64,000 nt of DNA from an uncultured Myxococcales bacterium. GTDB taxonomy: Bacteria; Myxococcota_A; Polyangia; Polyangiales; Polyangiaceae. The stretch spans positions 1 through 64,000 of the forward strand of contig CALFEQ010000097.1 in the NCBI GenBank assembly GCA_937949945.1, in the 5' to 3' direction. Both the position numbers and the translations under genes were made by a program. Positions 45,102 through 53,933 of the stretch are shown here, piece after piece. The notes under the pieces are model-generated. The model worked only from the letters and a program-made list of their open reading frames with translations. It did no database searches and was not told the DNA's origin. The stretch's first letter is position 1; the number at the start of each line of letters is the position of its first letter.

Positions 45102-45899
45102 ATGGAGCGAGAAGCGATGATCGCCAGCGAGGTTCACGGGCTCTCGACCCATCAACGAGCCGTCGGCGATCGCATCGTCGCGGAGGAGGGCGCGAAGCGC
45201 GAGCACGTCGTCGTCTACCTGAGCGGCGCCCACGCATTCGGGTTCCCATCACCCGACGAGGGCCTCGACCTGAAGGCCGTCCACGTCGCGCCCACGGGCG
45301 CGCTCGTCGGGCTCACCCCTCCGCAGCCGTCGTACGAACGCTCCGACGTCTTCGACGGCGTCACGGTCGCCTACGCGTCGAACGAGATCGCCCACGTGCT
45401 CTCCGGCGTCCTCGACGGCAACGGCAGCTTCGTCGAGCGGCTCCTCGGCCGTACGGCGCTCGCGACGTCGCCCGCGCTCGAAGAGCTCCGACCGCTCGTC
45501 CGCGCGTCGCTCAGCCGGCGCCTGTATCGCCACTACCGCGCCCTCGCGACGAACCAGGCCGAGGCGCTGGAGGTCGAGCCGACGGTCGAGAGGCTCCTGT
45601 ACGTGCTGCGGACCGCCTTGACCGGGACGCACCTGCTCCGGACGGGCGAGCTCGAGACGAACCTCTTCACGCTCGCCGACGCCTACGAGCTCCGCGACGT
45701 GCGCGAGCTCGTCGAGGCCAGGCGCGCCGGCGAACGAACCTCTGCGAACCCTGCCGTCGTCGACGTGTGGCGCGGACGGGTGGAGGAGGTGCTCGGCCGG
45801 CTCGACAGCGCGCTCCAGAGGAGCGTGCTCCCCGAGGAGCCGCGCGACGTCGTCGCGCTCGAGGGCTGGCTGCTCGCGCTCCGCAAGGCGCGGTTCTGA
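45102..45899 (+). CDS. Nucleotidyltransferase-like protein (RlaP/PF10127 type)
   Basis: About 265 residues; the ATG at 45102 or that at 45117 (with GGAG nearby) is the likely start, as an earlier one adds unconserved sequence. 'VVVYLSGAHAFGFPSPDEGLDLKAVHV' matches the nucleotidyltransferase signature of the DNA-polymerase-beta-like superfamily, but the usual GSxxxG/SDxD is altered to SGAHAFG/DEGLD, so activity is uncertain. The second half is helical. RlaP-type proteins are proposed in RNA repair contexts; no ligase or other partner is adjacent here. Confidence 0.75.
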   Translation: MEREAMIASEVHGLSTHQRAVGDRIVAEEGAKREHVVVYLSGAHAFGFPSPDEGLDLKAVHVAPTGALVGLTPPQPSYERSDVFDGVTVAYASNEIAHVLSGVLDGNGSFVERLLGRTALATSPALEELRPLVRASLSRRLYRHYRALATNQAEALEVEPTVERLLYVLRTALTGTHLLRTGELETNLFTLADAYELRDVRELVEARRAGERTSANPAVVDVWRGRVEEVLGRLDSALQRSVLPEEPRDVVALEGWLLALRKARF

Positions 45900-45908
45900 C
45901 CGAGCCCT

Positions 45909-46682
45909 CTAGGCGTTGCGTCCCCCGCCGACGTCGTACGGGCCGAAGACCTCGACCTCGACGCCGTCGGAGTAGTGCACGGTCTCGAGCCTGCCCTCGG
46001 GGAGGCCGGCGGCGGCGAGCAGGGTCTGTTCGATCGACACGAGCTTCGCTTTCCGCGCAGGGTAGGGGACGTGGTGGACGTGACCCTTCACGGGGCGGCC
46101 CCGCCGCTCGGTGAAGAGCAGGTACCGCTCGAGGAGGAAGTACTCGAGCGTGCCCAGCTTCGACGCGCCGAGCTCCTCACCGACCTCGTAAGTCACGTCG
46201 AGCCGCGGCGCGCGCGGGTCGTCCAGACGCCGCGAGTGGTACTCGACGCGGTCGCCCTCGCGCTTCACGGACATCTCGGCGTGGCGATAGGGCAGGCTCC
46301 ACATGAGGCGCGCGGCGCGGACGGCGAGCCACGAGCTCGCCTCGAGGGAGAAGAAGTACACGCCGGGCTCGCCGTTCGCGTGCACGTACGTCCGCACGTT
46401 CGTCTCGAGGAAATCGATCGCCGCGCGCTTCGGCAGCCACGCGGGACGCGTGGCCTCCATCCGGAACGGCACGAGGCCGACCCACGCGCGTCCCTGCCAG
46501 AGATCCAGCTCGAAGTCCTTCGGCACGAGCGGGCGTACGACTTCGGCCGGGAACGACCAGTGTACGAACAGGAGCTCGCGCCAGCGCTGCGTTCCCGCGT
46601 TCGGTCCGGCGGGGCGACGGGTCGGCGTCACGCGATCGAGCTCGAGGGCGTCGGGTACGGTCGAGGTGGCGGGCTCGGTCAT
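45909..46682 (-). CDS. DUF2071 (YqjF-like) protein
   Basis: 257 residues with the DUF2071 pattern: 'LLFVHWSFPAEVVRPLVPKDFELDLWQGRAWVGLVPFRM' split here by Pro/Gly turns, a central 'NVRTYVHANGEPGVYFFSLEA' and a C-terminal 'HHVPYPARKAKLVSIEQTLL'. No catalytic role is known for the family, which resembles acetoacetate-decarboxylase-like folds. The start ATG at 46682 overlaps the pcm stop by four bases, so the two are coupled. No signal peptide. Confidence 0.85.
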   Translation of the reverse strand: MTEPATSTVPDALELDRVTPTRRPAGPNAGTQRWRELLFVHWSFPAEVVRPLVPKDFELDLWQGRAWVGLVPFRMEATRPAWLPKRAAIDFLETNVRTYVHANGEPGVYFFSLEASSWLAVRAARLMWSLPYRHAEMSVKREGDRVEYHSRRLDDPRAPRLDVTYEVGEELGASKLGTLEYFLLERYLLFTERRGRPVKGHVHHVPYPARKAKLVSIEQTLLAAAGLPEGRLETVHYSDGVEVEVFGPYDVGGGRNA

Positions 46683-47368
46683 GACGGTGTCGATGCAGTG
46701 GCGTGGACCATCGGCACGAACCGCACCGCGCCAAGGTCTTGCTTGTAGAGACTCTCTCCGACTTTGCGCCAGCGCTCGAGGCGCTGGTCCTTCGCTTGCG
46801 AACCGACGGGTACGACGAGCAGGCCGCCGTCCGCGAGCTGCCGTACGAGCGCCGGCGGCAGCACCTCCGGTGCGGCGGTGACGACGACGCGGTCGTACGG
46901 CGCGCCGTCGGGCCACCCTGCCCAGCCGTCTCCGGTGTGGACGTCGACGTTGCGGTAGCCGAGCCGCGCCAGCGTCTCGGCGGCGCGCGCGGCGAGCTCC
47001 GGGACGACCTCGACGCTGTCGACGTGGCTCGCCAAGCGGCAGAGCACGGCTGTCTGGTAGCCGGAGCCCGTCCCGATCTCGAGCACGCGCTCGCTGCCCG
47101 TCAGCGAGAGCGCCTCGCTCATGATGCCGACGAGGGACGGCTGCGAGATCGTGGCCTCGTATCCGATGAGCAGCGGGTGGTCTTCGTACGCCTGCTCGAG
47201 CCCGTGCTGGGGAGCGAAGAGGTGGCGCGGCACCTCGCGCATCGCGGCGAGGACGCGCGTGTCGGCGACCACGCGCGACACGATCCCGTCGACGAGCTGT
47301 GCCCGCAACGCCTGCGCCTTCGGCGGGTCGTCCCATGCGGTCGCGCTCTCGGTGCCCTCGCTCTGCAT
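46679..47368 (-). CDS. pcm: Protein-L-isoaspartate O-methyltransferase
   Basis: 229 residues from the ATG at 47368; a GTG nine codons earlier is possible. The SAM-binding motif 'VLEIGTGSGYQTAVLC' and the family stretch 'VPRHLFAPQHGLEQAYEDHPLLIGYEATISQPSLVG' (in parts) are clear. It methylates isoaspartyl residues from ageing proteins so they can revert to aspartate. It is coupled by ATGA overlap to the DUF2071 gene downstream. Confidence 0.93.
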   Translation of the reverse strand: MQSEGTESATAWDDPPKAQALRAQLVDGIVSRVVADTRVLAAMREVPRHLFAPQHGLEQAYEDHPLLIGYEATISQPSLVGIMSEALSLTGSERVLEIGTGSGYQTAVLCRLASHVDSVEVVPELAARAAETLARLGYRNVDVHTGDGWAGWPDGAPYDRVVVTAAPEVLPPALVRQLADGGLLVVPVGSQAKDQRLERWRKVGESLYKQDLGAVRFVPMVHATASTPS

Positions 47369-47495
47369 GACGTCAGGGGCCGCGTCGCAAGCCACGCGCC
47401 ACCCGGAAGGCTGAGGTTACCACGCTGCGCGAGGAGCGGATCGACGGCGAGCGCGGGCTCTTCGGAGGACGCGCAAAGCCTGCGCGACCTCCGCG

Positions 47496-48821
47496 TCACT
47501 CCTCGAGGTAGCTCCCGAGCTCCTTCGCGCTCGCGAGCGCCCGCAGCTTGGAGAGCGCGGCCTGCTCGATCTGCCGGATGCGCTCGCGCGTGAGGTGCAG
47601 GAGCTTCCCGACCTCCTCGAGCGTGTGCTCGCGCGCGTGGTCGAGCCCGAAGCGGAGGCGCAGGATCTGCCGTTCGCGTTCGTCGAGCCTCGAGAGGAGC
47701 TCGCCCATCTGGTCGCCGAGCGCGTTGAGCGCCGCCGTCTGATCCGGCGACGGAGCGCTCGAAGGGACGAGGTCGACGAGGCGTGCGTCTCCGTCTTCCC
47801 CGACGGGGATGTCGAGGCTGGACGGCTGCGGCGGCAGCGACAGGATGTTCTCGACGCGCTCCGGCGCGAGGCTCGAGAGCTGCGCGATCTCCTCCACGTT
47901 GGGCTCGCGCTCGTGCTGGGCGACGAAGGCGGCGCGGAGCTTCGCGATGCGCCTGCGATCGTCGGCGACGTGGACCGGGAGGCGGACGGTCCGATCGAGC
48001 AACGCGCGCTGCAGCGACTGCTTGATCCACCACGCGGCGTACGTGCTGAAGCGGAACCCGCGGCGATGATCGAACTTGTCGGCGGCGCGGAGCAGCCCGA
48101 GGTTGCCCTCCTGGACGAGATCCAGAAGCGCGACACCACGCCCGAGGTACTTCCGCGCGAACAGGACGACGAGGCGGAGGTTGCCCGTGACCAGCCGTGC
48201 CTTGGCACGCTCGATCTCGATCTCTGCACGTTCGATGACCTCGAGCGCCTGGGCGTCGCGCGGATCGACGTGCTCGCCGGTCGTCGCGTCCCGTACGACG
48301 TTGATCAGCCTGGCGAGCACCTCGTCGTCGAGCCGGATGCGGGCCACGGCCTCGGCGCTGCGCGCACGCGCCTCGTCGTCCCCGGACCGCGCGGCTTCGA
48401 GCGCGCCGCGGATGATTTGCGCCGTGCCCGCGAGATCGAGGTCGGCCTGATCCGGGTTCAGGAGGACGTCGCGGATCGTGGCTCGACCTTCCGCGAGGTC
48501 ATCCGCGAGCTCCGCGAGCGCACGCGATCCCGCCGGCGAGGCGAAGAGTGCGTCGATGATCGTACGCTCCGACGTCGCGATGCGCTCGCCGATCTCGAGC
48601 TCCTGCGCGGCCGTGAGGACGTTGCTCTCGGCCATTTCCGAGAGATAGAGGTCGTCGATACCGACGGGGTCGCGTGCATGTCCGACCCGCCGTGCGGATC
48701 GCGTCGACCTCTTCGGCGTCTCGCGCGGAACGCGAGCACGAGTCCGAGCGCGCGGAGTACGCGTGGGCGTGCTCGGCGTGCTAGGAGACGGCGAAGACTT
48801 GGACTGAGAGACCCCTTCCAT
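47496..48821 (-). CDS. Sigma-70 family factor, group 2 (RpoD/RpoS-like)
   Basis: 441 residues from the ATG at 48821; the longer open frame upstream overlaps a divergent gene and is rejected. A basic, Ser/Thr/Pro-rich start is followed by region 1.2 ('DDLYLSEMAESNVLTAAQELEIGERI'), a ~100-residue non-conserved insertion, region 2 ('LVTGNLRLVVLFARKYLGRGVALLDLVQEGNLGLLRAADKF', 'FRFSTYAAWWIKQSLQRA'), region 3 and region 4 ('HTLEEVGKLLHLTRERIRQIEQAALSKLR'). Too small for the housekeeping factor, so it is an alternative primary-type factor like myxobacterial stress or development factors. Divergent from the Pro-rich gene. Confidence 0.92.
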   Translation of the reverse strand: MEGVSQSKSSPSPSTPSTPTRTPRARTRARVPRETPKRSTRSARRVGHARDPVGIDDLYLSEMAESNVLTAAQELEIGERIATSERTIIDALFASPAGSRALAELADDLAEGRATIRDVLLNPDQADLDLAGTAQIIRGALEAARSGDDEARARSAEAVARIRLDDEVLARLINVVRDATTGEHVDPRDAQALEVIERAEIEIERAKARLVTGNLRLVVLFARKYLGRGVALLDLVQEGNLGLLRAADKFDHRRGFRFSTYAAWWIKQSLQRALLDRTVRLPVHVADDRRRIAKLRAAFVAQHEREPNVEEIAQLSSLAPERVENILSLPPQPSSLDIPVGEDGDARLVDLVPSSAPSPDQTAALNALGDQMGELLSRLDERERQILRLRFGLDHAREHTLEEVGKLLHLTRERIRQIEQAALSKLRALASAKELGSYLEE

Positions 48822-49000
48822 TGGTAGACTCGTCTCGACTCGCGCGCTCCGTGCGCGCGAGGAGGCTGGCTTACTGACAGTAAGCACGGAATGGGCCTTG
48901 TCCCGCTCTGCCGCAGAAGAAATTGCGCAAGAGCTTTGTGCTTTCGCTGCGGCCTCGTTCCTCGGTCGACACGTAGGCGCGGAGCCTCGGTCGGGACGAG

Positions 49001-50029
49001 ATGCACGAGAGGGTGGCGCTCGGACGGCGGATCGGTGACGCTGAGAACGTGAGCGACTCCCGTGAAGCGCGGCCCGGAGCGCCTCGACCGCCGGCAGCGC
49101 CGAAGCCTCCCGCGGTACCGCCGGCGCGCCCGTCCGGCGGCGCTCCATCTCCACGTCCGCCTGCCGTTCAGCCTCGTCCACCGATGGCGCCGAAGCCGCC
49201 CGCGGCTCCGTCGAAGCCGCGGGTCGCCGACGCATCGCCGCCGTCGAGCACCCACGAGCCGCCGGAGAGCGGATGGGAGGATGCGGCGGAGCTTCCGAGC
49301 AGCGCGGTGATCCCTGCGGCAGAAGAGGCCGCGTTGCAGGAAGCCGCCCCGCCTCGTCCCGCGCCGTCGGACACGTCGCTGGCGCCGCGCCCGCGTTCGT
49401 CGCCGGACCTGTCGGCCGCGGCGCGCCCGCGTTCGTCGCCGGACCTGTCGGCCGCGGCGCGCCAGCGCTCGTCTCCGGATCTCGGTAGCGCCGTCCGACG
49501 ACAGTCGTTCCCCGACCTGGCATCGGACCCGCCTCCGCCGAAGATCCCCGAGCCCGAGCCGACGCCGCGGCCCGAGCCGAATCTCCGAGGACTGCCGCTC
49601 GAGGTGCAAGAGCAGATCTTCGGCGTGGTTCGCGCCGCGCTCGAGGAGACGCTGTCGCCGCTGATCGCGAAGCAGGCGGAGCTCGAGGCGCGCCTCGCCG
49701 CGGTGCACGAGGCCGAGCAGCGACGCGCCGCCACCGCGAACGCGGCCGCAACCTCGAAGCCGGCGGCGACGTCGATCGCGCCCGCTCCGTCGCTCGCTCC
49801 ACCGTCGGTCGCGCCGCCGTCGAAGGCGTCGATCGTCCCGACGAGCTACGGCCTCGTCCTCACGCCGACGACCCCGCAGCGCGACGCGATGGAGGTCGCC
49901 CTCGAGAACGTCGGACCGATCGACATCCCCGACTTCGGCGGACGCCGCATGGCCGGGCGGCTGCTCGTGGGCCTGCTGATCGCCGGCGTGCTCGCCCTCG
50001 TGATCGTCACGCTCTTGAGCTACACGTGA
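49001..50029 (+). CDS. Pro/Ala-rich tail-anchored protein
   Basis: 342 residues from the ATG at 49001 (or ~326 from a GTG at 49049). The first ~200 residues are Pro/Ala/Ser-rich, with 12-residue repeats (RPRSSPDLSAAA and variants). A short helical part ('LEVQEQIFGVVRAALEETLSPLIAKQAELEARLAAV') and one C-terminal helix (~320-340, 'LLVGLLIAGVLALVIVTLL') follow. It is probably a tail-anchored cytoplasmic protein; no function is recognised. LysR begins 13 bp after its stop, so they are likely cotranscribed. The sigma gene is divergent. Confidence 0.7.
   Translation: MHERVALGRRIGDAENVSDSREARPGAPRPPAAPKPPAVPPARPSGGAPSPRPPAVQPRPPMAPKPPAAPSKPRVADASPPSSTHEPPESGWEDAAELPSSAVIPAAEEAALQEAAPPRPAPSDTSLAPRPRSSPDLSAAARPRSSPDLSAAARQRSSPDLGSAVRRQSFPDLASDPPPPKIPEPEPTPRPEPNLRGLPLEVQEQIFGVVRAALEETLSPLIAKQAELEARLAAVHEAEQRRAATANAAATSKPAATSIAPAPSLAPPSVAPPSKASIVPTSYGLVLTPTTPQRDAMEVALENVGPIDIPDFGGRRMAGRLLVGLLIAGVLALVIVTLLSYT
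49387..49458. repeat. Perfect 36-bp tandem duplication in the Pro-rich gene
   Basis: Two adjacent copies of 36 bp beginning GCGCCCGCGTTCGTCGCC (from 49387 and 49423) are identical, and a third, diverged copy follows. They encode the RPRSSPDLSAAA repeats. Identity at silent sites indicates recent duplication. Confidence 0.9.
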
Positions 50030-50042
50030 GGCCCACCATCGC

Positions 50043-50975
50043 ATGGACTTGAACCACGTCGCGGCGTTCGTTCGCGTCGTCCAGGAGGGGAGCTTCACCG
50101 CGGCTGCGAAGGCACTCGGCCTGCCGAAGTCGTCCGTCAGCCGCAGCGTCGCACAGCTCGAAGAGGATCTCGGCGTGCGCTTGCTCCACCGCACGACGCG
50201 AAAGCTCCATCTGACGGATGCGGGATCCGAGTTCCACAGGCGGGTCGCCCGCGCGCTGACGGACATCGACGAGGCCACGGCCGCCGCCTCCGATCTCCAG
50301 CGCGAGCTGCGCGGTCCGATCCGCATCACGGCGCCGGTCGATCTCGGCGTGTCCGTGATCGCGCCGATCGTCGCTCGGTTCGTACGCAAGCACCCGAACG
50401 TGAGCATCGACGTGCACCTCGCGAGCCGCATCGTCGACCTCGTGGCGGAGGGCTTCGACCTCGCCGTCCGAGCGGCCGCCGTGCGCGACCAGTCGCTCAT
50501 CGCACGCCACGTCGGCAACCTCGATCTCGGGCTCTACGCTTCGTCTCGGTACGTCGCGCGTCGGGGCGTGCCCAAGAAGCTCTCCGATCTGGACGCGCAC
50601 GACTGCGTGCTCTTGAGGAGCGACGCGGGCAATTACCCGTGGAGGCTGACCCACACGTCGGGGACCGAGCAGGTCGTGGAGCCGCGCGGCGCGATCGCGG
50701 GGAACGACATCTCGTTCCTCAAGAAGGTGGTGCTCGCCGGAGGAGGCATCGCGCTGCTCCCGGTCTTCTACGCGAGCCGGGAAGAGGAGCGGGGCAAGCT
50801 CGTTCGCGTGCTGCCGGAGTGGCGGGTCGCGCGATCGGCGGTCTACGTCGTCTATCCCTCGGCGCGCTACGTGCCGCAGCGGGTGATCGCGTTCCGCGAG
50901 CGCCTCGTCCGGGAGCTCGGGAAGATCGCGCATCGGTGCGCTGCGAACGGCCCGGGCGACAAGCGCCGGGGATAG
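50043..50975 (+). CDS. LysR-family transcriptional regulator
   Basis: 310 residues: winged helix at ~1-60 ('MDLNHVAAFVRVVQEGSFTAAAKALGLPKSSVSRSVAQLEEDLG' pattern) and a substrate-binding domain with 'GPIRITAPVDLG' and 'LVAEGFDLAVRAA'. Start: the ATG at 50043. Such regulators usually control a divergent or nearby gene. Here the upstream gene is the Pro-rich protein in the same direction, so targets are unclear. The inducer is not predictable. Confidence 0.95.
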   Translation: MDLNHVAAFVRVVQEGSFTAAAKALGLPKSSVSRSVAQLEEDLGVRLLHRTTRKLHLTDAGSEFHRRVARALTDIDEATAAASDLQRELRGPIRITAPVDLGVSVIAPIVARFVRKHPNVSIDVHLASRIVDLVAEGFDLAVRAAAVRDQSLIARHVGNLDLGLYASSRYVARRGVPKKLSDLDAHDCVLLRSDAGNYPWRLTHTSGTEQVVEPRGAIAGNDISFLKKVVLAGGGIALLPVFYASREEERGKLVRVLPEWRVARSAVYVVYPSARYVPQRVIAFRERLVRELGKIAHRCAANGPGDKRRG

Positions 50976-51211
50976 CCGTTCGTCCGGCGTCGCTGGCGCC
51001 CAGGCACCTACCCCGACGCTGAACGCCGCGAGATCCAACGCGACGAATCGCGATCCAGAGCGATCGTCGGAATTTTCTCTTCTCGCCCGACGAAATCGCC
51101 CGAGGTGGCAAAGTTGCACCGCGGAGGCGCCGGCGACGGCGCTCGAACCGACGAGCGCGCGCCCATCCGTTCGGCACGAACCTCGCTGGGTGGGAGGCGA
51201 GGAGCGCCGAG

Positions 51212-51826
51212 TTGTCCGGTTCGATCGGGAGTCTCGAGCGAAGCCTGCGCGGGGGTGTCGCCGCCGCCGTCGTGGTCGTCTCGTCGATCGCGTGCAACGC
51301 CCTCACCGGCGTCGAAGAGCTCGTCGTCGCGACCTGCGAGGGCGCGGACTGCGAGAGCGGCGATCGTCGCGTCACGAAGGACTCGACGGAGCCGGCGGCG
51401 GACGACGACGACGATCCTCGCGGCTCGAGCGCGGTCGACACGGGGCAGAAGCGCCCGCCGAGCAGCGACGGGAACGGCAGCGGTACGGACGCGGAGGGCG
51501 GCGATACCGACCCGGCGATCGTGGAATGCGGCACGACGACGTGCAGCGGTTCGAACGCGGCGTGCTGCGTCGGGGCCTCGAAGGCGTGCATCGAGAAAGG
51601 CGACGCCTGCATCGGGATCGTCATCGAGTGCGGCGGGCGCTCGAACTGCGGTCAGGGCGACGTCTGTTGCTTCGACGTGGGCGCGGGTAGGGCCGAGTGC
51701 CGGCCGGAAGGTGCGTGCTACGGCGGGAACTTCTTCGTCTTCTGTCGTTCCGACGCCGACTGCCCCGCCGGCATGGGCTGCTTCGCGACCGCCGGATCGC
51801 TGCCGGAGCACAAGGTTTGCCGGTGA
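51212..51826 (+). CDS. Cysteine-rich lipoprotein
   Basis: 204 residues from a TTG at 51212. After 'RSLRGGVAAAVVVVSS' comes lipobox-like 'SIAC' (Cys28). An Asp/Ser/Gly-rich linker leads to a C-terminal domain with twelve or more cysteines ('CGTTTCSGSNAACCVG', 'CGGRSNCGQGDVCC', 'CRSDADCPAGMGC'), a disulfide-rich pattern frequent in secreted Polyangiales lipoproteins. Function unknown. Its TGA and the TCA of the next gene are adjacent (TGATCA), so the convergent genes share a palindromic end. Confidence 0.8.
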   Translation: MSGSIGSLERSLRGGVAAAVVVVSSIACNALTGVEELVVATCEGADCESGDRRVTKDSTEPAADDDDDPRGSSAVDTGQKRPPSSDGNGSGTDAEGGDTDPAIVECGTTTCSGSNAACCVGASKACIEKGDACIGIVIECGGRSNCGQGDVCCFDVGAGRAECRPEGACYGGNFFVFCRSDADCPAGMGCFATAGSLPEHKVCR

Positions 51827-52720
51827 TCACTGGCGCGTGAAGAACGTCCAGGACGCCTGGGCGGCCTCTTCCCAGACCCAGTGCCCGAGCGTCGGGATCG
51901 AGCAGAAGCCGACCGCCTTCCCGGCGGGGCACCCGCGGTAGACGCGGCACTCCGGGTATCCGGTCGTCTCCATCTCGTCCGTCGAGCAGCCGTTCACGTA
52001 CGCCCAGTACTCGGCCGAGAACCGACCGCTGTCGAGCGTGACGCTCCAGTCGCGCTCGCCGTGCAGCGCCAGCGCCGCGACGGGCTGTTGGCCCGGGCAC
52101 TTCGGATAGCCGTTCGGCCACTTCTCGAGCTGATTGTACGGCGCGCCGCCCGCGTTCGAGGCGATCGCGCGGAACAGCCCCGGCCGGTGGCAGGCGAGGA
52201 CGTTCGCGAGGAACCCTCCGCTCGAGTAGCCGGCCGCGTAGATGCGTGCTCGATCGATGGGGAGGGCGTCCGCGAGATGATCGATCAGCGCCACCACGAA
52301 GCGCTCGTCGCGGTTGTCCTTCGTCGTCTCGAGGTCCCACGTGCGACCGATCCCGTCCGGGTACGCCAAGAAGGCGTCCGGGCCCGACGCACGCTCGAAC
52401 GGCCACGCGTCGTGGAAGCCCTTCGCGTCGCCGCCGTCGCCGTGGAACACGACAACGAGCGGGTAGCGCCGTCCCGGAGCGATCTCGGCCGGCTCGACGA
52501 GCACGAACGCGCGCTCCCTGCCGTCGACGGTGATGCTCCGCGCGCTCGTGCGGGTCGCGCCCGGATCGTGCGCCGCGCTCGGCACGCGCGGAAGGACGGA
52601 GCTCTCGTCGGCGAGCTCGTGCACCCGCACGGGCTTCTTCGGTTTGCAACGGCACCCGGACAGCGACGCGCCCGTGACCGTCGCGGCGGCGAGGAGGATC
52701 CATGCGAGGCGCGTGCGCAC
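51827..52720 (-). CDS. Secreted lipoprotein esterase, PHB-depolymerase/LpqC type
   Basis: 297 residues with a signal and lipobox 'LSGC' (Cys23). The alpha/beta-hydrolase fold has oxyanion stretch 'VVFHGDGGDAKGF', nucleophile Ser in 'GYSSGGFLA', and the likely His in 'LGHWVWEE'. The family includes feruloyl/acetyl esterases and polyhydroxybutyrate depolymerases. It probably cleaves esters outside the cytoplasm; the substrate is unknown. Convergent with the Cys-rich lipoprotein gene. Confidence 0.88.
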   Translation of the reverse strand: MRTRLAWILLAAATVTGASLSGCRCKPKKPVRVHELADESSVLPRVPSAAHDPGATRTSARSITVDGRERAFVLVEPAEIAPGRRYPLVVVFHGDGGDAKGFHDAWPFERASGPDAFLAYPDGIGRTWDLETTKDNRDERFVVALIDHLADALPIDRARIYAAGYSSGGFLANVLACHRPGLFRAIASNAGGAPYNQLEKWPNGYPKCPGQQPVAALALHGERDWSVTLDSGRFSAEYWAYVNGCSTDEMETTGYPECRVYRGCPAGKAVGFCSIPTLGHWVWEEAAQASWTFFTRQ

Positions 52721-52741
52721 TCGGTGGATCGCGGTGGAGCG

Positions 52742-53215
52742 TCAGAGCGCGTGGACCCGCTGCCAGGGGAACGCCCACGAGCGGAACGCGCGCGTCGTGC
52801 CCTTCTTCTCGATCTCCTCGCGGACCGCCTCGGGCACGTCGGCGGGGGCGAAGCGTCGCGTCGCGGTGCCCGTCGTGCCGTTCTCGTAGCGCACGCGCAC
52901 GGTGGCCTCGAAGTCGGTCTCGTGCGCGTAGCGGACGAACTCGAGCTCGACGGCCCGGACGGCCTCCTCGATCTTTCCGACGATGTCCGCGTCGGGATCG
53001 TCCGCCAGCGTGCGGGCGAGCTTCTCGCGCTCGTGCTCGGTGGCGTTGCGCAGGCCGAGGACGCTCTCCGCGAGCTCGACCTCGAGCGCGTCGCGGAGCC
53101 AGCGATCGAGCGCGGGCGTCGACTCGCGCACCACCTCCGTCGCGCGCTTGCGCGACCGGCCGTAGAGGACGAACACCAGGATCGCAGCGACGGCGGCGAG
53201 CGCAGCGAGCATCAT
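52742..53215 (-). CDS. Small membrane-anchored protein
   Basis: 157 residues. One N-terminal helix (~2-17, 'MLAALAAVAAILVFVLY') is followed by basic residues, a helical region and a beta-rich end ('FEATVRVRYENGTTGTATRRF'). No family recognised. It is 21 bp upstream of the esterase gene on the same strand and may be cotranscribed with it. Confidence 0.7.
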   Translation of the reverse strand: MMLAALAAVAAILVFVLYGRSRKRATEVVRESTPALDRWLRDALEVELAESVLGLRNATEHEREKLARTLADDPDADIVGKIEEAVRAVELEFVRYAHETDFEATVRVRYENGTTGTATRRFAPADVPEAVREEIEKKGTTRAFRSWAFPWQRVHAL

Positions 53216-53270
53216 GACGGAAGAATAGCAGCTCGCTCGCTCCGACGAGGCGCGGAGCGCGTGGAGGAGC

Positions 53271-53915
53271 TCAGGAGCCCTCGGTCCGCGTCTCGGTTCG
53301 GCGGAGCAGGACGGAGAAGTTGTTCGCCGGCATCGGCACGACGTCGACGAGCTCGAAGCCCTGCGATGCGGCCGTCTCCGTCACCGCCTCGAGATCGCGC
53401 ACTCCCCACGCGGGGTTCCGCGCGCGCAGGCTCGCGTCGAAGGCCTCGTTGCTCGGCGCGGTGTGGGCGCCGCCGCGGCGGTACGGCCCGTAGAGGTACA
53501 CGAGCGCGGACGGACGATCGCGCAGCGCGCCTGCGGCGCCTGCGAAGAGGCCCTCGCAGGCGGCCCACGGCGCGATGTGGATCATGTTGATGCAGACGAC
53601 GACGTCCGGGGTGTTCTCGAGCGCGGGCCAGGGCAGGCACGTCACGTCGAGCGCCATCGCGGGGCGGACGCGCGCGTCGCCCGCGACCTCGCGCCATGCG
53701 TCGATGCTGGCGCGCGCCTCCGGATCGGGATCCGTCGGCTGCCAGCTCGCGACGTCGAGCGCGGGCGCGAGGAACACGGCGTGCTCGCCCGAGCCGCTGG
53801 CGATCTCGAGGACGTGCGCTCCGGGCGAGACGTATCGCCGGAGCACCTCGAGGATCGGCTCGCGGTTGCGAGCGGTCGACGCGGAGAACCTGCGCGGGTC
53901 GGGATGGCCGTTCAC
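53271..53915 (-). CDS. DUF938 SAM-dependent methyltransferase-like protein
   Basis: 214 residues. 'SASTARNREPILEVLRRY' and 'HVLEIASGSGEHAVFLA' are the DUF938 start and SAM motif I. 'VVCINMIHIAPWAACEGLFAGA' and 'LYGPYRRGGAHTAPSNEAFDASLR' (in parts) are typical of the family. The methyl acceptor is not known. It stands 18 bp downstream of the yceI-like gene on the same strand. Confidence 0.9.
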   Translation of the reverse strand: MNGHPDPRRFSASTARNREPILEVLRRYVSPGAHVLEIASGSGEHAVFLAPALDVASWQPTDPDPEARASIDAWREVAGDARVRPAMALDVTCLPWPALENTPDVVVCINMIHIAPWAACEGLFAGAAGALRDRPSALVYLYGPYRRGGAHTAPSNEAFDASLRARNPAWGVRDLEAVTETAASQGFELVDVVPMPANNFSVLLRRTETRTEGS

Positions 53916-53933
53916 GACCCGCAGGCTACGCCG

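Noticed and set aside
51090..51122. Sigma-54 promoter (TGGCAAAGTTGCA) ahead of the Cys-rich lipoprotein
   Set aside because: The GG and GC dinucleotides are 7 bp apart rather than the required 10, so it does not fit a -24/-12 element.
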